A stretch of 64,000 nucleotides of DNA from Henricia sp. BOLD:AAB3569 (taxonomy: Eukaryota > Echinodermata > Asteroidea > Spinulosida > Echinasteridae): assembly GCA_037783545.1 (NCBI GenBank), contig JBBELK010000001.1, forward strand, positions 1,054,001 to 1,118,000, written 5' to 3'. The notes beneath the pieces are model-generated. The model was not told the origin of the DNA and ran no database searches. It saw only the letters and a program-made list of their open reading frames with translations. The position numbers and the translations under genes are program-made. Below, piece by piece: positions 10,301 to 21,816 of the stretch. The first letter of the stretch is position 1. Each line of letters opens with the position of its first letter.

Positions 10301-12033
10301 CGTTTTTGAATTGATAATTTGAGAAACAAAAGTTGTTTGCTTTGAAATGATAACAAAAAAAAGTACCAACATTTAGTTATCGAACAATTACTGTCAATAT
10401 TTTGAATCATTGCGGTCCGCCAACAGATCCGGGCGAAGACTTGCCCAAGTCTGACTTCCTGTGCTCGGTCTGAAACGCGTGAATGTTGCTCTTACATAAT
10501 GCAGTTCGATATGTGACAAAAGGGACTCCCATACTGCCCATCTTCCTGCCGCAAGAGTATTTGTTCCACCGTACCGAGTTTCACAAAACCCTCGCTGAAA
10601 CGAGTTGAGCTAGGCTGTATTCAGGAATATATATGAATATTGATTAGCAAGTGACGGTGATCGCAACTGACAAATCACGCGGCGCGCATGTTGCTCCTCG
10701 GTCATCGAGTTGCCGATATACTTGTTTGCGCGACATTCAAAATTGCAGCATAGCTACGGACGCTGTTGCCAACAGCAAGAGCCAAGCAAGAGCCAATCAC
10801 GCGCCTCGCTCCGTTTAGTGGCAGCGTCCACCTTTACTAGGGGTGGGGTCTAATGTTTAAATTAACAGTCACTGTAAGGACGTTTTTGAATAGATACGTA
10901 TAAGCCTATCTTTATTTAGATGAACTACGTTTAGCTTTTAGCGAGATATAGTAAATCTTCCTTCAGTGACGAACATTTATATTGCTGCAAGATAAAAAAA
11001 AAGAAGATAAACATGTACATAAAAATATCCCCCGCCCCCTATAAAATTGTGGTAATTGAGGCTACGATGTCGCAAGATACAACGCGCAAGATGATTGTTC
11101 GAAACGACTTCATTAAAAGGTCAAAAGTGCCAGGTCAAACAAATCCCTTGTCTCTCATTGGTCGAACAGCCCGAGGCCCTTAAATACAGCTTATCTCAAC
11201 TCGATGCAGCAAGGGTTTTTTGGAACTCGGTGTGCAGCAAAGACCCTTGCGAAAGGAAGATGACACTTTTCCATTTGGTTAATCCCTACCCCCAAACCTG
11301 AAGGGAATTCCTAAGTTTAAAAATATTTTTTTGGATGTAAACGTAATTCAGACACAATGGGGGATTATTAATGGAAGTGATAGATTGGTTCCCGATCCTA
11401 GCACTTATTGCGAAAATATAGGGATCGGTAAAGGACAGCCATGACGGGCAGAATTCTGCCCGGTCACGTGGTTGTTGTTTTCTTTTTTAGTAAGTGCGTT
11501 ATTTTGCATTGACATTTGTAACCCGGCCGTGCGTGTCGAACATTATCTAAATGTAATTAAAGTAAAATTGCCTAAAGCATAGGGTTTTGCGAATTTTAAA
11601 ATATAAAGCACACAATGTGCACGCTCAAAGACGACAAATCACAGATCAAGATGAAGCGCTCTTTACCTGTCCCTATATTCTCCTATGTGGAATAAATGGA
11701 CGGAAACCAGTCTATGGAAGTGAGTGTGCGGTACTCTCTGTCACATATTGTGCTGCATGTATACGTTAATTTATCCTACCTAACAACAACTAAGCCTATT
11801 GTATATACAAACAGTTCAAGCTTTAGGAATCAAATTTAAAGTGACAGGTTAATGTCACAAGAAACATCCATGACGAATTTTGGATTAATTAAACGACCTA
11901 TTACACGACACCCATTCTTTATAGGCCTACATGCCACAGCTTATGCAATTAAAATATCAATAGGCTTTCCAACACAAAGCCCACGCATGTAGAGTTATAC
12001 CCAGCACGATATGTGGCAACACACTTTTCCCTT

Positions 12034-12072
12034 TTGTTGTTGTTGTTGTTGTTGTTGTTGCTGTTGTTGTTA
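12034..12072 (+). repeat. (TTG)n microsatellite
   Basis: About twelve TTG units with one CTG, at the left edge of the insertion cluster. Confidence 0.9.
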
Positions 12073-12282
12073 ATTTATGGCATTTTCGGCAACTATAAGG
12101 CCCTTTATGCCATAAACTATACCGTATTAGCTTTAACTATGTGGAATTTCTTTTCGTTTTAGAACGACAGGTGCCAGTGTATACACACTGAATACAATAG
12201 AATTACATAACAACTGGCTATATAAACGCCACGTTTGCTTCAGTAGCTCACTCTCGGTCAACCGTGTCAACTTTGCAGTACA

Positions 12283-12689
12283 ATGATTCTACACACGTCT
12301 TCACGCACCGCATCGAACATTTCCCTCGAACCGGGCGTCGGCGGTTTGGAGTCCGGTACCAGCAGTGATCAGATACTGAACGCTACCCAGGCCCTTTCTA
12401 AGTCATTAGACTTCAAGGTCGAATCGGCTTGCAAGAAGCAACGCTTATCAGACGTTCCGACGTTCAAACGCGACGGCATCAACAGCAGCACAAGCACTGC
12501 GAGAAGCTTCTTTCGCTTGTCGAGTCGGCCATTCAGAACATTGACAGCCTTGACATCGACTCGGCCAAGACCGACTGGAACGCCGCCGTGAAGTCCATCA
12601 AGGAACGTCAAAAGCTCATACGACTTGCTGACCGTTCTGATCTCGGCTGGGGAGTTGTGAAAGAGTACATCGCAGAAACGTCTAATTGA
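12283..12689 (+). pseudogene. Truncated, frameshifted gag-like ORF of the Ngaro-like element
   Basis: The ATG at 12,283 sits on the last bases of A1. The first frame reads to about 12,480; homologous-looking sequence then continues in another frame to TGA at 12,687, so there is one frameshift near 12,470-12,480. The second part has a helical region with the motif IKERQKLIRLADRS followed by GWGVVKEY. That is a pattern I associate with first ORFs of DIRS/Ngaro-type elements in invertebrates. The rest of the protein is deleted. Confidence 0.55.
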
Positions 12690-13350
12690 GGCGGCATAGA
12701 CATTTGCGTCCACCCAGTCGTATGGTACTGAGTTTATAACACATTTTATTCGATCGTTTGGTATCAAATTCGATTTGAGGGACAGCGGATTTTTTGTCCG
12801 TCCAATATTTGGCATCGAGCACATCGTTCAAAGTTTAATCTCACAACGCTTAATTGCGTCCACCCAGTCGTATGGTACTGAGTTTATAACACATTTTATT
12901 CGATCGTTTGGTATCGAATTCGATTTGAGGGACAGCGGATTTTTTGTCCGTCCAATATTTGGCATCGAGCACATCGTTCAAAGTTTAATCTCACAACGCT
13001 TAATTGTTGATCTTTCCACACCGGAACTGGCAATCGTAATTTGTTATTTAATACATTTTTACTTTTGTTGTTTTTTCCGCGTTCCGCGCGCACCGAAGGC
13101 CAATAAACGTCTATTTGAGGCGGCATAGACATTTGCGTATACCAGTCGTATGGCACTGAGTTTTTAACACATTTTATTCGATCGTTTGGTATCGAATTCG
13201 ATTTGAGGGACAGCGGATTTTTTGTCCGTCCAATATTTAGCATCGAGCACATCGTTCAAAGTTTAATCTCACAATGCTTAATTGTTGATCTTTCCACACC
13301 GGAACTGGCAATCGTAATTTGTTATTTAATACCTTTTTACCTTTGTTGTT
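12686..13350 (+). repeat. 150-bp tandem repeats within the Ngaro-like element
   Basis: A 150-bp unit beginning GCGTC(C)ACCCAGTCGTATGG lies at 12,706-12,855, 12,856-13,005 and, slightly diverged, 13,135-13,282. A larger repeat, from GAGGCGGCATAGACATTTGC through GTTGATCTTTCCACACC, includes two of these and then one. Confidence 0.85.
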
Positions 13351-14217
13351 TTTTGTTTCCCCTTTGCCCTTTCTTTTGCGACTTTCTATAGACTACAGCA
13401 AGGTTCACACAACGACCTAGCCACTGTTCACCATTGGAAACATTTGACCTGTTTTTGTCCTTTTCTTGTCTCACATGAGGTATAAATAGAAAAGAAATGA
13501 ATTTTCTGACGGAAGTATGGAGGAAGAAAGTGGAATTTCTTTTCGTTTTAGAACGACAGGTGCCAGTGTATACACACTGAATACAATAGAATTACATAAC
13601 AACTGGCTATATAAACGCCACGTTTGCTTCAGTAGCTCACTCTCGGTCAACCGTGTCAACTTTGCAGTACAATCCCGCCCACCCCATTTTCCCACTTCAA
13701 TCAGAATTCGGACCTGGGGAGTGCACCCCTGTCGAGTGCCCTGGATGCACCCACGTTTCCTCCAATGGCTGGGGGTTTTTCGTGGCCACCGAGCGCCAGC
13801 ACACATTGCTGGTCCGACACTCGACCCGAATTCAGTTTCAGTTCCGAGACACTTTATTGTCGAGACCTAGATACTGTGAACTTTTTTATTGTTTACAGCT
13901 CGCAATTCATACATCCAACTTGGTTCAGATGCTAGTTTGATAGCCTCTAAATCGATAGGCCTTTAACACGGCTTACACCAGACCTGTATAATTATTGTTT
14001 TCAACCACATTTGAAGGACATTACATTTGTGCATATAATTTGATCCTAATCAAGCTGATTAGCGGAGTTTAAAATAAATCGAACAGCAAGGTTCACACAA
14101 CGACCTAGCCACTGTTCACCATTGGAAACATTTGACCTGTTTTTGTCCTTTTCTTGTCTCACATGAGGTATAAATAGAAAAGAAATGAATTTTCTGACGG
14201 AAGTATGGAGGAAGAAA

Positions 14218-14365
14218 ACTTTATTATCAACTTGAGATGACGAAGAAGGAGTTGCAGTTTTAGAAGTGGGAGGAAAACCCCCAGAGAAATCCCCCGGGAA
14301 AACCCCACGCGGTCAAGTAGGGACTGCAAACCCAATCCACATACACGCCCCGGATTCGAACTTCC
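14218..14365 (-). mobile_element. SINE-like segment (right part), unit 3
   Basis: A non-coding block with AACTTGAGATGACGAAGAAGG, GGAGGAAAACCCCC, CCCACGCGGTCAAGTAGG and CCCCGGATTCGAAC. The last is compatible with an RNA polymerase III B box on one strand. The same block recurs at 42,640-42,787 and in both places is followed by a CAGCACGATA MITE fragment. Confidence 0.5.
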
Positions 14366-14651
14366 CTTTTGTTAACGCACCAACAGCCCCTAATGGGGGA
14401 ACAATGGTAGGGGCGAGTCCCTCTGCCACATATCGTGCTGCATATGTGTAGAGTAGTATACCCAGCACGATATTTGGCAAAGGGACTCCCCCTAATGCCC
14501 CTATACCTCAAGACACTCTTCCTTTTTGTTAACGCACCGCCTCCTCTCACCCCCAAAACTGAAAGAAATTCCTTGCAAATTCCTTGGATAATTCAGACAC
14601 AATGGGGGAACAAAGGTAGGGGGTGATACCCTCTGCGACATATCGCGCTGC
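14366..14651. mobile_element. CAGCACGATA-family MITEs upstream of gene copy 3
   Basis: The right part of the first element lies at 14,366-14,436; its left part is at 12,001-12,019 across the insertion cluster. A complete second element lies at about 14,461-14,651. Confidence 0.7.
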
Positions 14652-14814
14652 ATATATAGAGTATATAGACACTTGCTTACCAAACCAGCTGTTGGAACAA
14701 AAATTTAAAAAACCCATTCATTCTATAACTCAGTTCGAGGCAACGCACATACCAGTGAGATGAACAGAATAGGCCTGCTTGGCTGAAGAAAAGAAAAAAT
14801 CCCGCCAAAAAATG

Positions 14815-14822
14815 TATATAAG
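14815..14822 (+). promoter_or_regulatory. TATA box of gene copy 3
   Basis: TATATAAG lies 81 bp upstream of the ATG. Confidence 0.65.
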
Positions 14823-14895
14823 AAGACAGAGTTCTCGAGGCATAATTCACAGTTGTACTCGCGAGTCAGCAGACGAAACATTAACGTGATACATA

Positions 14896-16879
14896 ATGGG
14901 TCCCAAGTTATCTTTGGTTTTTGTGCTGATGCTGTTTCTGCATCTGAACGGCCATGCTGTGGGGGAAAAGACCGCATGGTTCCGCCAAAATGACGGCATC
15001 ACACACTGTGTTCTTTTGAGCAACCCCAGCATTGTCCACGCGGACCTGTCTATGTTGCAGTGCAGCGAAAAATGTGCATGGGACGATGGCTGCTTCTCAT
15101 TCAGTTATTCGGACCCCCAGAAACAGTGTGAACTGACCGGGGCTTCGGGGATGTTGCTCCCACCTGTACCTGAAGGAAGTTTTGTTACTTTTTACCACAC
15201 GTCGCAGGAGGTAAGTTGAAATGGGAAATAGTTGAGTAGTTGACCATGGCTTCATACGTGGTGTTCAAAACGTATGGATAACTGGATAAATGGAGTACTT
15301 GTGAGAATTCTTCCCACTCCTAAACTTGGGTTTTCCATCGAATAACTGCACTTGCTGAAAAGCTTTCCAACAGTTTTTTTTTTTTTTAAATAATAAACTT
15401 TTCAATTATAGCTTGTTTTGAATGTCGCTTAGGCCTACCGCGGTGTCTTTGGTCGTCGTGGATGTGGTAATTCGACGCTTCATAGGTATTATTTTTTTTT
15501 AAAGGTTTTTTTTTCCCAGGAAATTGTTTTTAAAAGTTAGCCTAATGAAACGCCAGTAGTTTGTCGATATCCGCGCCATTATTCTGCTTTCCTTTGTTTT
15601 TTACAGGGTGTCGTTATCGAAAGACTTTCCGTCATCAAAACTAAAGGTAAAATATTATACTAAAATTACAGACAAGGGGTCGATTTCACGAAGCGCTATA
15701 ACGATCCTTCCTAACTCGTAAGCGCGTCGCTTTGAGAAAGAGCTGCGTGGAGGGAATTCGGAGTGAAAATATGCACTAAAAATCGCAACACTTCGCAACC
15801 AAGTTGATTCTGTTGTTTTCAGTGTGTCGTTTCATTCCAAATTCCCCACCTTTTCAAAGCGACGCGTGTGGATTTTTTGCGCGAAAAGGCTCAGTGTGAA
15901 TCCAGCCTTGCCCGTCGTATGGTGCTTACGAAGGATCGTACGCTTATACAAGTTGAAACTACCTATATTGTAATTGCCACTAGTAAAATCCTAAGGTTGA
16001 CAAAGCCGGGTAACGTTTCATACTTTCATACACTCGTGGCCGAGGAAACGCCCATACATTTTCGCAGATTAACAAGCAAAAATAAACCATTTGGGAATTT
16101 GTTTACAGGTATTGGGTTTCTGTATGTCGTCGGCATGCCGATGTTTCTATCTCAAATTTTCCAACGTGATCGTCGTATGGTTTGTTTTTTAAAATTCCAT
16201 GCTATATGGGCCTATCGCATTTCTAGTTATGCATCCCCAATAAAACCCATGCCAATTTTCCTTTTATCCAAATTGTCTTTTGCCCCCAAATTAATTAGGT
16301 CTACCTAGTACTGGACTCACTGGAAACACTTTCGACACGCAAGCTTTGGCCGCTGCCGAGTGTGGAGGCTCTCTACACTTGTGCGAGCTGTGGGAAATTC
16401 AGGCGATCGTCGAAGGCAACACTGCGGTACTACCCGAGAACACGGACATGTGGTACGCTGTGGCGGATAGTCAAGCCGTGGTCACCGAGATGGACGTAAC
16501 TCAACACGGCCTACCGATGGTCAAGCCTTCGCCCGGTGTTTGCTGCCCAGGGCGTCAACTCGACCCGAAAGACCCCATCGCCACCGAGGAGTCTTTTTCG
16601 CGCAATGACCGCGAGGCGCAGGCAGGCGCTTGCGCCATTCTGGCCGCTCATCCGTGCACCTTTGCGGAGTTGAAGGCGGCCCACTTGAGGGGCTTTAGCA
16701 TGGATGACTGGTCGTACTCTGCGAAGCCAGGTCGTGACGCCACACTGTATTCCGGCAGCAATGGCTGTGGCTCATACAGTTTTAAGCCAAACGAGTGTTA
16801 CGAAGGGACCGTGGCAAACACACCAAGATCGGATGCTTCCGCGACGGTCGTTTGTTGTCCAAACATTTACGGTGCTTAA
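14896..16879 (+). CDS. Secreted PAN/apple-domain protein, copy 3
   Basis: Exons 14896-15210, 15607-15646 and 16299-16879 give 311 aa. The signal peptide, PAN-like domain and ten-Cys C-terminal domain are intact. Private changes are KTAWF, SIVHADL, PQKQC, exon 2 GVVIERLSVIKTK, NTAVLPEN and GCGSYSFKP. Exon 3 shares TEMDVTQHG and MDDWSYSAKPGRD with copy 1. Intron 2 is the long form (652 bp) but with the left half of the palindromic insert missing. A candidate AATAAA lies at 17,471, upstream of the 10.2-kb insertion, so that insertion should not cut the transcript. Confidence 0.82.
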
Positions 16880-17682
16880 GTGCATGATCACCGTTAACGC
16901 ACAAAGTAAAATAATGAACAAACTTGCTCGGTATTAATTAATATAGACGACGGGACGATAAAGTGTAACTAGATTTATTCTGTTTAATGGAACTCGATTT
17001 TTGGGGGGCGGGGGGTGGTCTAAAAAGGCTGGCGATTAGGCGATGTGCGATTTGTTTATATCTAAAGCGCCCTCTGTTGAAAATTGGTCGTCGTTATAAG
17101 CGTGCATCTTGTATTGCACAAATTTGGTTTATTAATAAGGCCAAAGGTCGCAATTCAATGACGATTTGGCATTCGACCGAATTCCTGAACCAAATTTATG
17201 TAAAACATGATGCGTGCGCATAACGCCGGCCATCGTCGCATCAAAGGGCACATCGTCTGTTGATATGGTTGTCTACCAATACAAACGCGTGTTTGCTCAT
17301 TGCAAGATGATTGGTTCTTTAATTGAACTCCTCTAATTATCATGAACGGGTATTCGCATATTTTACGAGGGTTACAATTGGTGTAGAAGCAATGCCAGAC
17401 TTCGTTTAATTTCTTTGGACGGACTTGGATTATTCCAAATAGTAATTGTTTTAGTCGCATAAAGAAGTGAAATAAACATAATAGTTGTAAGGCTAAATGC
17501 GTCTACTTGTGTCATTAGTAATTTTGAAACCCACGCAGTCTTCGTCTGGTCATCTGTATACTAAATATGCCTGTGAAAGGAAGCGAATCGGTACATCAGA
17601 CGTTATTAATATATAAAGCGTGCAAAAGGTTAATTAAGTTTGCGTGTTCCCATGAAACGGCGTTTGATGTATTGAAGCCCTG
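16880..17682 (+). other. 3' flank of gene copy 3
   Basis: It is homologous to the other 3' flanks, with AATAAA at 17,471-17,476. No further gene. Confidence 0.5.
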
Positions 17683-18231
17683 CTGTCCAATTTCACGGTG
17701 CTGTTTAGTACAACAATTTGTTTAGCACAGATTTTCTTTGCTCTGTAAAATGAGTTACCAGCCAAAATTGTATGGCAATTCGTATTTTTAGGAACGGGAG
17801 CAAAATATCAGTAAATACACATCACATACACTCTCAGAACGCTGGTTAAAATATCACTGGTTAAAAATCAGTTGGTTAAAAATCTCCCAATGTTGGTTAA
17901 ATTCTCTGAGTTGGGTAAATTTTTCTTTAACCAGGGGTTGGTTAAGAAATATACTGCTTTCTGGTTGGGTAAACTGCGGGTTGTGTAAAATATAAGATCA
18001 GAGGGCTGTATTTTAACCAACTATGGTTATAATTCACACCCCCCACAAAGCGAAAGTTGGTTAAAAATTTCGCCCAACCATGTCACGTGGTGTCCAGTGA
18101 AAGCCACCATTGGTTAGTGACTCGATTGTCTGCAGAAAAGCAGCAGCGATAAAATGCCAACGCGCGTTCGTTTCGTGTGTGTGCCTTGTATGTGTAAAAC
18201 TATACACAAACGTATACAGGACTGTGTCATG

Positions 18232-18302
18232 GCGGATGTGTTGACGGCAAATTTGCAAAATGTAGTCGTGTTTCCGAGCCGAAACAACTAATTTAAGGTA
18301 AG
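18232..18302 (+). other. Possible 5' exon remnant with splice donor
   Basis: ATGGCGGATGTG opens a 20-codon reading frame ending TAA, followed by AAG|GTAAGTTCTG, a strong donor. It sits just inside the left GGTTAAA zone, where a transposase first exon could lie. Nothing downstream continues it recognisably. Confidence 0.25.
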
Positions 18303-18832
18303 TTCTGCCTCGTTAATTGTCTGGTCTGATCGGTGAATGGTGGGGAGACATTTTAGTAGTTGCTAGCGGTCGGTTTTGGAAACCTTTCTCGAAGATTTAA
18401 GCCGAAAGTGTTATTTTTTACCCGTACGGGTTGTCACGAGTATAACGTTACTTACACGTTGTAGGCCGTGTGCGCGTGCACGTACGTGCAGCGAGAGCGG
18501 GCCGCGCCACAAACTAGTACATCATACATGTGTACACCATATACTCGCTACGCACGGCCTATATACGTGTAACTTTTCCCTACCACTCCCGCCGGGCTGC
18601 CCCACCTGTACCTAGAGGCAGGGTTGTCACTTTTCGAATGACAATTCTCCATCCGTGGGGCAAAATTTGGGTTACAAACTCCCCACCCATGGGGCAAAAG
18701 ATGCACGTTTTGCTCCCTGTGCGCTGACAATTTGATTTCCATGCGTTTAAGTCCCACCCTGGGGCACGGAAATCGTCGGACCAAATCGCGGGGGAGGTGT
18801 GGGGGCAGTGATAGGTGCAATATTAATAATAA

Positions 18833-21816
18833 CTAGAGCTTCGCGTTTGTGTTTTTTACAAACGCAAGGTGATCGGGTGACATAAACATTGAAATGATGA
18901 TGACGACACAGTTTTGAGATTGTTTGAAAACTTGAGTTGTTTGATGTTGAAAAAGTATTGGAATTCTCAAGACATGACTCTGACTATTCAACGCTAAAAT
19001 TGTGTATCTGATGACGTCATAATTGTCAATCTCATCATAACGTTACTATTGTGTGCACAGATTGTTCAAGTATCTACTGAAGAACAAGTTTTGACATGTA
19101 TATGTGGTGAAAGAATCTTTTCAATATCTAACAGTTCTAAAGATTTTGTCATTTGAGATCATATTACTGTAGTATATCGCCGTGTGGGGAGTTGGGGTTC
19201 AATTGAATCTAGAATAAACTGACGCTCCAGTCAACTTGAGTTGCGGTCCACCATGTCCATTTTATTTCCAACACAGCAACGATTTCCAGCATGTAACATT
19301 CACAGTTTTCGGGGAGAAGGCATATTTACTCTGGTCCGCCGACTAAGGCTAGCCGTACATAATTACACCCAAGATACAACAGCTAAGTCACCAAAAGTAA
19401 ATGTCCTTGTGCTATCAAGTGTTCATTCAACTTTCCTGGCGATGATGCCACGGAAACTAGCAGTTTTACATCTTCAAAAGTCCAATTTTCTCTGTTGTAA
19501 ATCAAGCCCTGCTTATTATGTCTTGTCTGTCTGACTTATTCACTACACGCGCACGTACGTGTATCATTGGCCGTGTGGCCCAGACATCCTCCTTAAAAAG
19601 ATACATTATGACCTCTGACCCGAGACAGGCCGCCTAGATACAAGTTCTATTATTAGAAGTCGAGCACTATATATGGGCGCAAATCGTCAGATTAGTGGAG
19701 GCTTGGCATAGCGCCCTCAAACGACTGAGTTAGCTTAATTATCAAGGGACCCAACAAATAATTTCTCCACATTACGTAACCACCGTACACGTGATGACGT
19801 CATCAGTGGTATATATGTAGTCATAAAGTCCACATGTGAGGGAACATTTCGTTCCGTAGAACTATGGTCAAATTCCCTACCACTTTGGCTCTATTTGCAT
19901 TCAAAGTGCTAAAAAAGTGTACATTTTCGAACCTGTCCGGTTTGGACCGGAGGTTTGGGTCACACAGGGGTCATGCCATTGTATGATTTGTTCAGTTCAT
20001 TGCGACCTATCATGCTGTGAAAGAATTTTTCAAGTATCTAATACGATTCTTGAGATATGAATTTTTGAAATAATAACCATTTAATTTTTGTAATTTGACA
20101 CCTGTGACGATATCATGACGTCACAATGTTGTGCACAAATTGTTCAACAATTTGATAAACATCAAGTTCTTAAATGTGGCGAAAGAATCATGCAAATATC
20201 TGTTGTAGTTCTCAAGATACAGCATTTTTAAACAATTCAGCTCCAAATTTGCGTATTTTGACACCACATTACGTAACTACCGTCCATGTGATGACGTCAC
20301 CAATGGTATAGTCAAAAAGTCCACATGTGTGGAAACATTTTGTTCCGTAGAAATATGGTCAAATTCACTACCACTTTGAATCTATTTGCATTCAAAACGC
20401 TTTAAAAAATGCACATTTTCGAACAACTTCCGGTTTGGACCGGAAGTAGGCGTCACACAGGGGTCATGACATTGTATGATTTGTTCAGTTCATTTAGACT
20501 TATCATGTTGTGAAAGAATTGTTCAAGTATCTATTACGGTTCTTGAGATATGAATTTTGGAAATAATAACCTTTTATTTTTTGTAATTTGACACCTGATG
20601 ACGTCATGATTACGTCACACTTGATGCCATCATGATACTATACATTCTGGTGAAAGTCTGCCGTAGGGCCTATGTCTGTATCTAATTTACTAACGATTCA
20701 GCTTAGTTTGATAGGCATTGTTGCTGGTAAGTGTAAAAACTGAGATTCTCAGTTTCGTTGAACTTTGACCTCCAATTGACCCCAGAAGGAAGGGTCAGAT
20801 GAAAATGCCCACACCAAGAAAATTGTAGCACAGAATGTCATCTATAAACCTGCCAAATACGAAGATCCTGGGTCACGTGGTTTTCAAGACGGAAGCATTT
20901 TAAAATATGCATATTTTGGTTTTTTGGGGGGTGTAATTTGATACTTGATGACGTCACGATGACGTCACGCTTGATGCCATCATAATATTATACACGCTGG
21001 TGAAAGTCTGCCATAGGACCTATGCCTGTACTTAGTTACTTAAAGATTCAGCTTGGTTTGATGGGCATTGTTGCTCAATAAGTGTAAAAACTGAGATTCT
21101 CAGTTTCGTTGAACTTTGACCTCCAATTGACCCCAGAAGGAAGGGTCAGATGAAAATGCCCACACCAAGAAAATTGTAGCACAGAATGTCATCTATAAAC
21201 CTGCCAAATACGAAGATCCTGGGTCACGTGGTTTTCAAGACGGAAGCATTTTAAAATATGCATATTTTGGTTTTTTGGGGGGTGTAATTTGATACTTGAT
21301 GACGTCACGATGACGTCACGCTTGATGCCATCATAATATTATACACGCTGGTGAAAGTCTGCCATAGGACCTATGCCTGTACTTAGTTACTTAAAGATTC
21401 AGCTTGGTTTGATGGGCATTGTTGCTCAATAAGTGCAAAAATTGAGATTTTCGTTTTCGTTGAACTTTGACCTCAGATTGACCCCAGAGGGAAGGGTCAG
21501 ATGAAAATGCCCACACAAAGAAAATTGTAGGCCATGATCCTATCTATAAGCCTGCTAGATACGAAAATCATGGGTCACGTGGTTTTCCAGACGGAAGCAT
21601 TTTAAAACATGCATATTTTAGTCATTTTTGGGTTGTAATTTGATACCCAATGACGTCACAATGACGTCACACTTGTATGCACACCTTCACATTGGGGTTG
21701 ATGTTCCTACAAAGTTTCAGGTTGATAGCTTGAACCGTTTTGAAGAAAAGCTCTGGAAACGTTTGAGTGGAAAAAGAAGAAAAAGAAGTGGAAAAAGAAA
21801 AAAAAAAAAAAAAAAA
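18833..21816 (-). mobile_element. Helitron-like non-autonomous block A
   Basis: Read on the minus strand, the block ends with a hairpin (GCGTTTGT / ACAAACGC, 18,843-18,865), six bases, then CTAG, followed by T. Hairpin plus CTRR-3' in an A/T context is the known Helitron 3' terminus. The other end is an A-rich tract. There is no Rep/helicase gene. The interior holds CRE-like repeats and four copies of a roughly 350-bp repeat. An identical terminus at 21,817 starts block B head to tail. Confidence 0.5.
20591..21645 (+). repeat. About 351-bp tandem repeat in block A
   Basis: Each unit opens with GATGACGTCACGATGACGTC or a variant (20,596, 20,947, 21,298, 21,649) and contains CAGTTTCGTTGAACTTTGAC and GGGTCACGTGGTTTTC. 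The two middle units are almost identical. Two longer, roughly 496-bp-spaced repeats (CACATTACGTAAC... at 19,770 and 20,266) precede them. Confidence 0.85.

Larger units (their letters stand above)
5593..11697 (+). repeat. Tandem segmental unit 2 (gene copy 2)
   Basis: It has the same order as unit 1. Unit-specific change: a TTAA-flanked MITE (9,420-9,841) inside the CTG-site MITE. It lacks the 4,368-type mini-MITE and the 3,941-type MITE. Non-coding tail 10,400-11,697 shows no gene. Confidence 0.9.
12141..14217 (+). mobile_element. Ngaro/PAT-like (DIRS-order) retrotransposon remnant with split direct repeats
   Basis: Four blocks form the pattern A1-internal-B1-A2-B2: A1 12,141-12,284, B1 13,395-13,529, A2 13,530-13,673, B2 14,083-14,217. 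A1 and A2 are 144 bp each, B1 and B2 135 bp each, and B1 abuts A2 directly. Split direct repeats are the known hallmark of Ngaro/PAT tyrosine-recombinase retrotransposons. A1 has TATATAAA at 12,219 and a gag-like ORF starts at its end. Reverse transcriptase, RNase H and recombinase are missing, so the element is internally deleted. It splits the run ATTAGCTTTAACTA / ACTTTATT, which is uninterrupted at 42,627-42,648, so it made no target duplication, as expected for recombinase-mediated insertion. Confidence 0.8.

Noticed and set aside
12706-13282. CRISPR-like array
   Set aside because: The 150-bp units are contiguous with no unique spacers, and the genome is eukaryotic.
13517-13870. 117-codon frame across B1-A2 of the Ngaro-like element
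   Set aside because: It runs through terminal repeat sequence including the promoter-like A block, with no domain.
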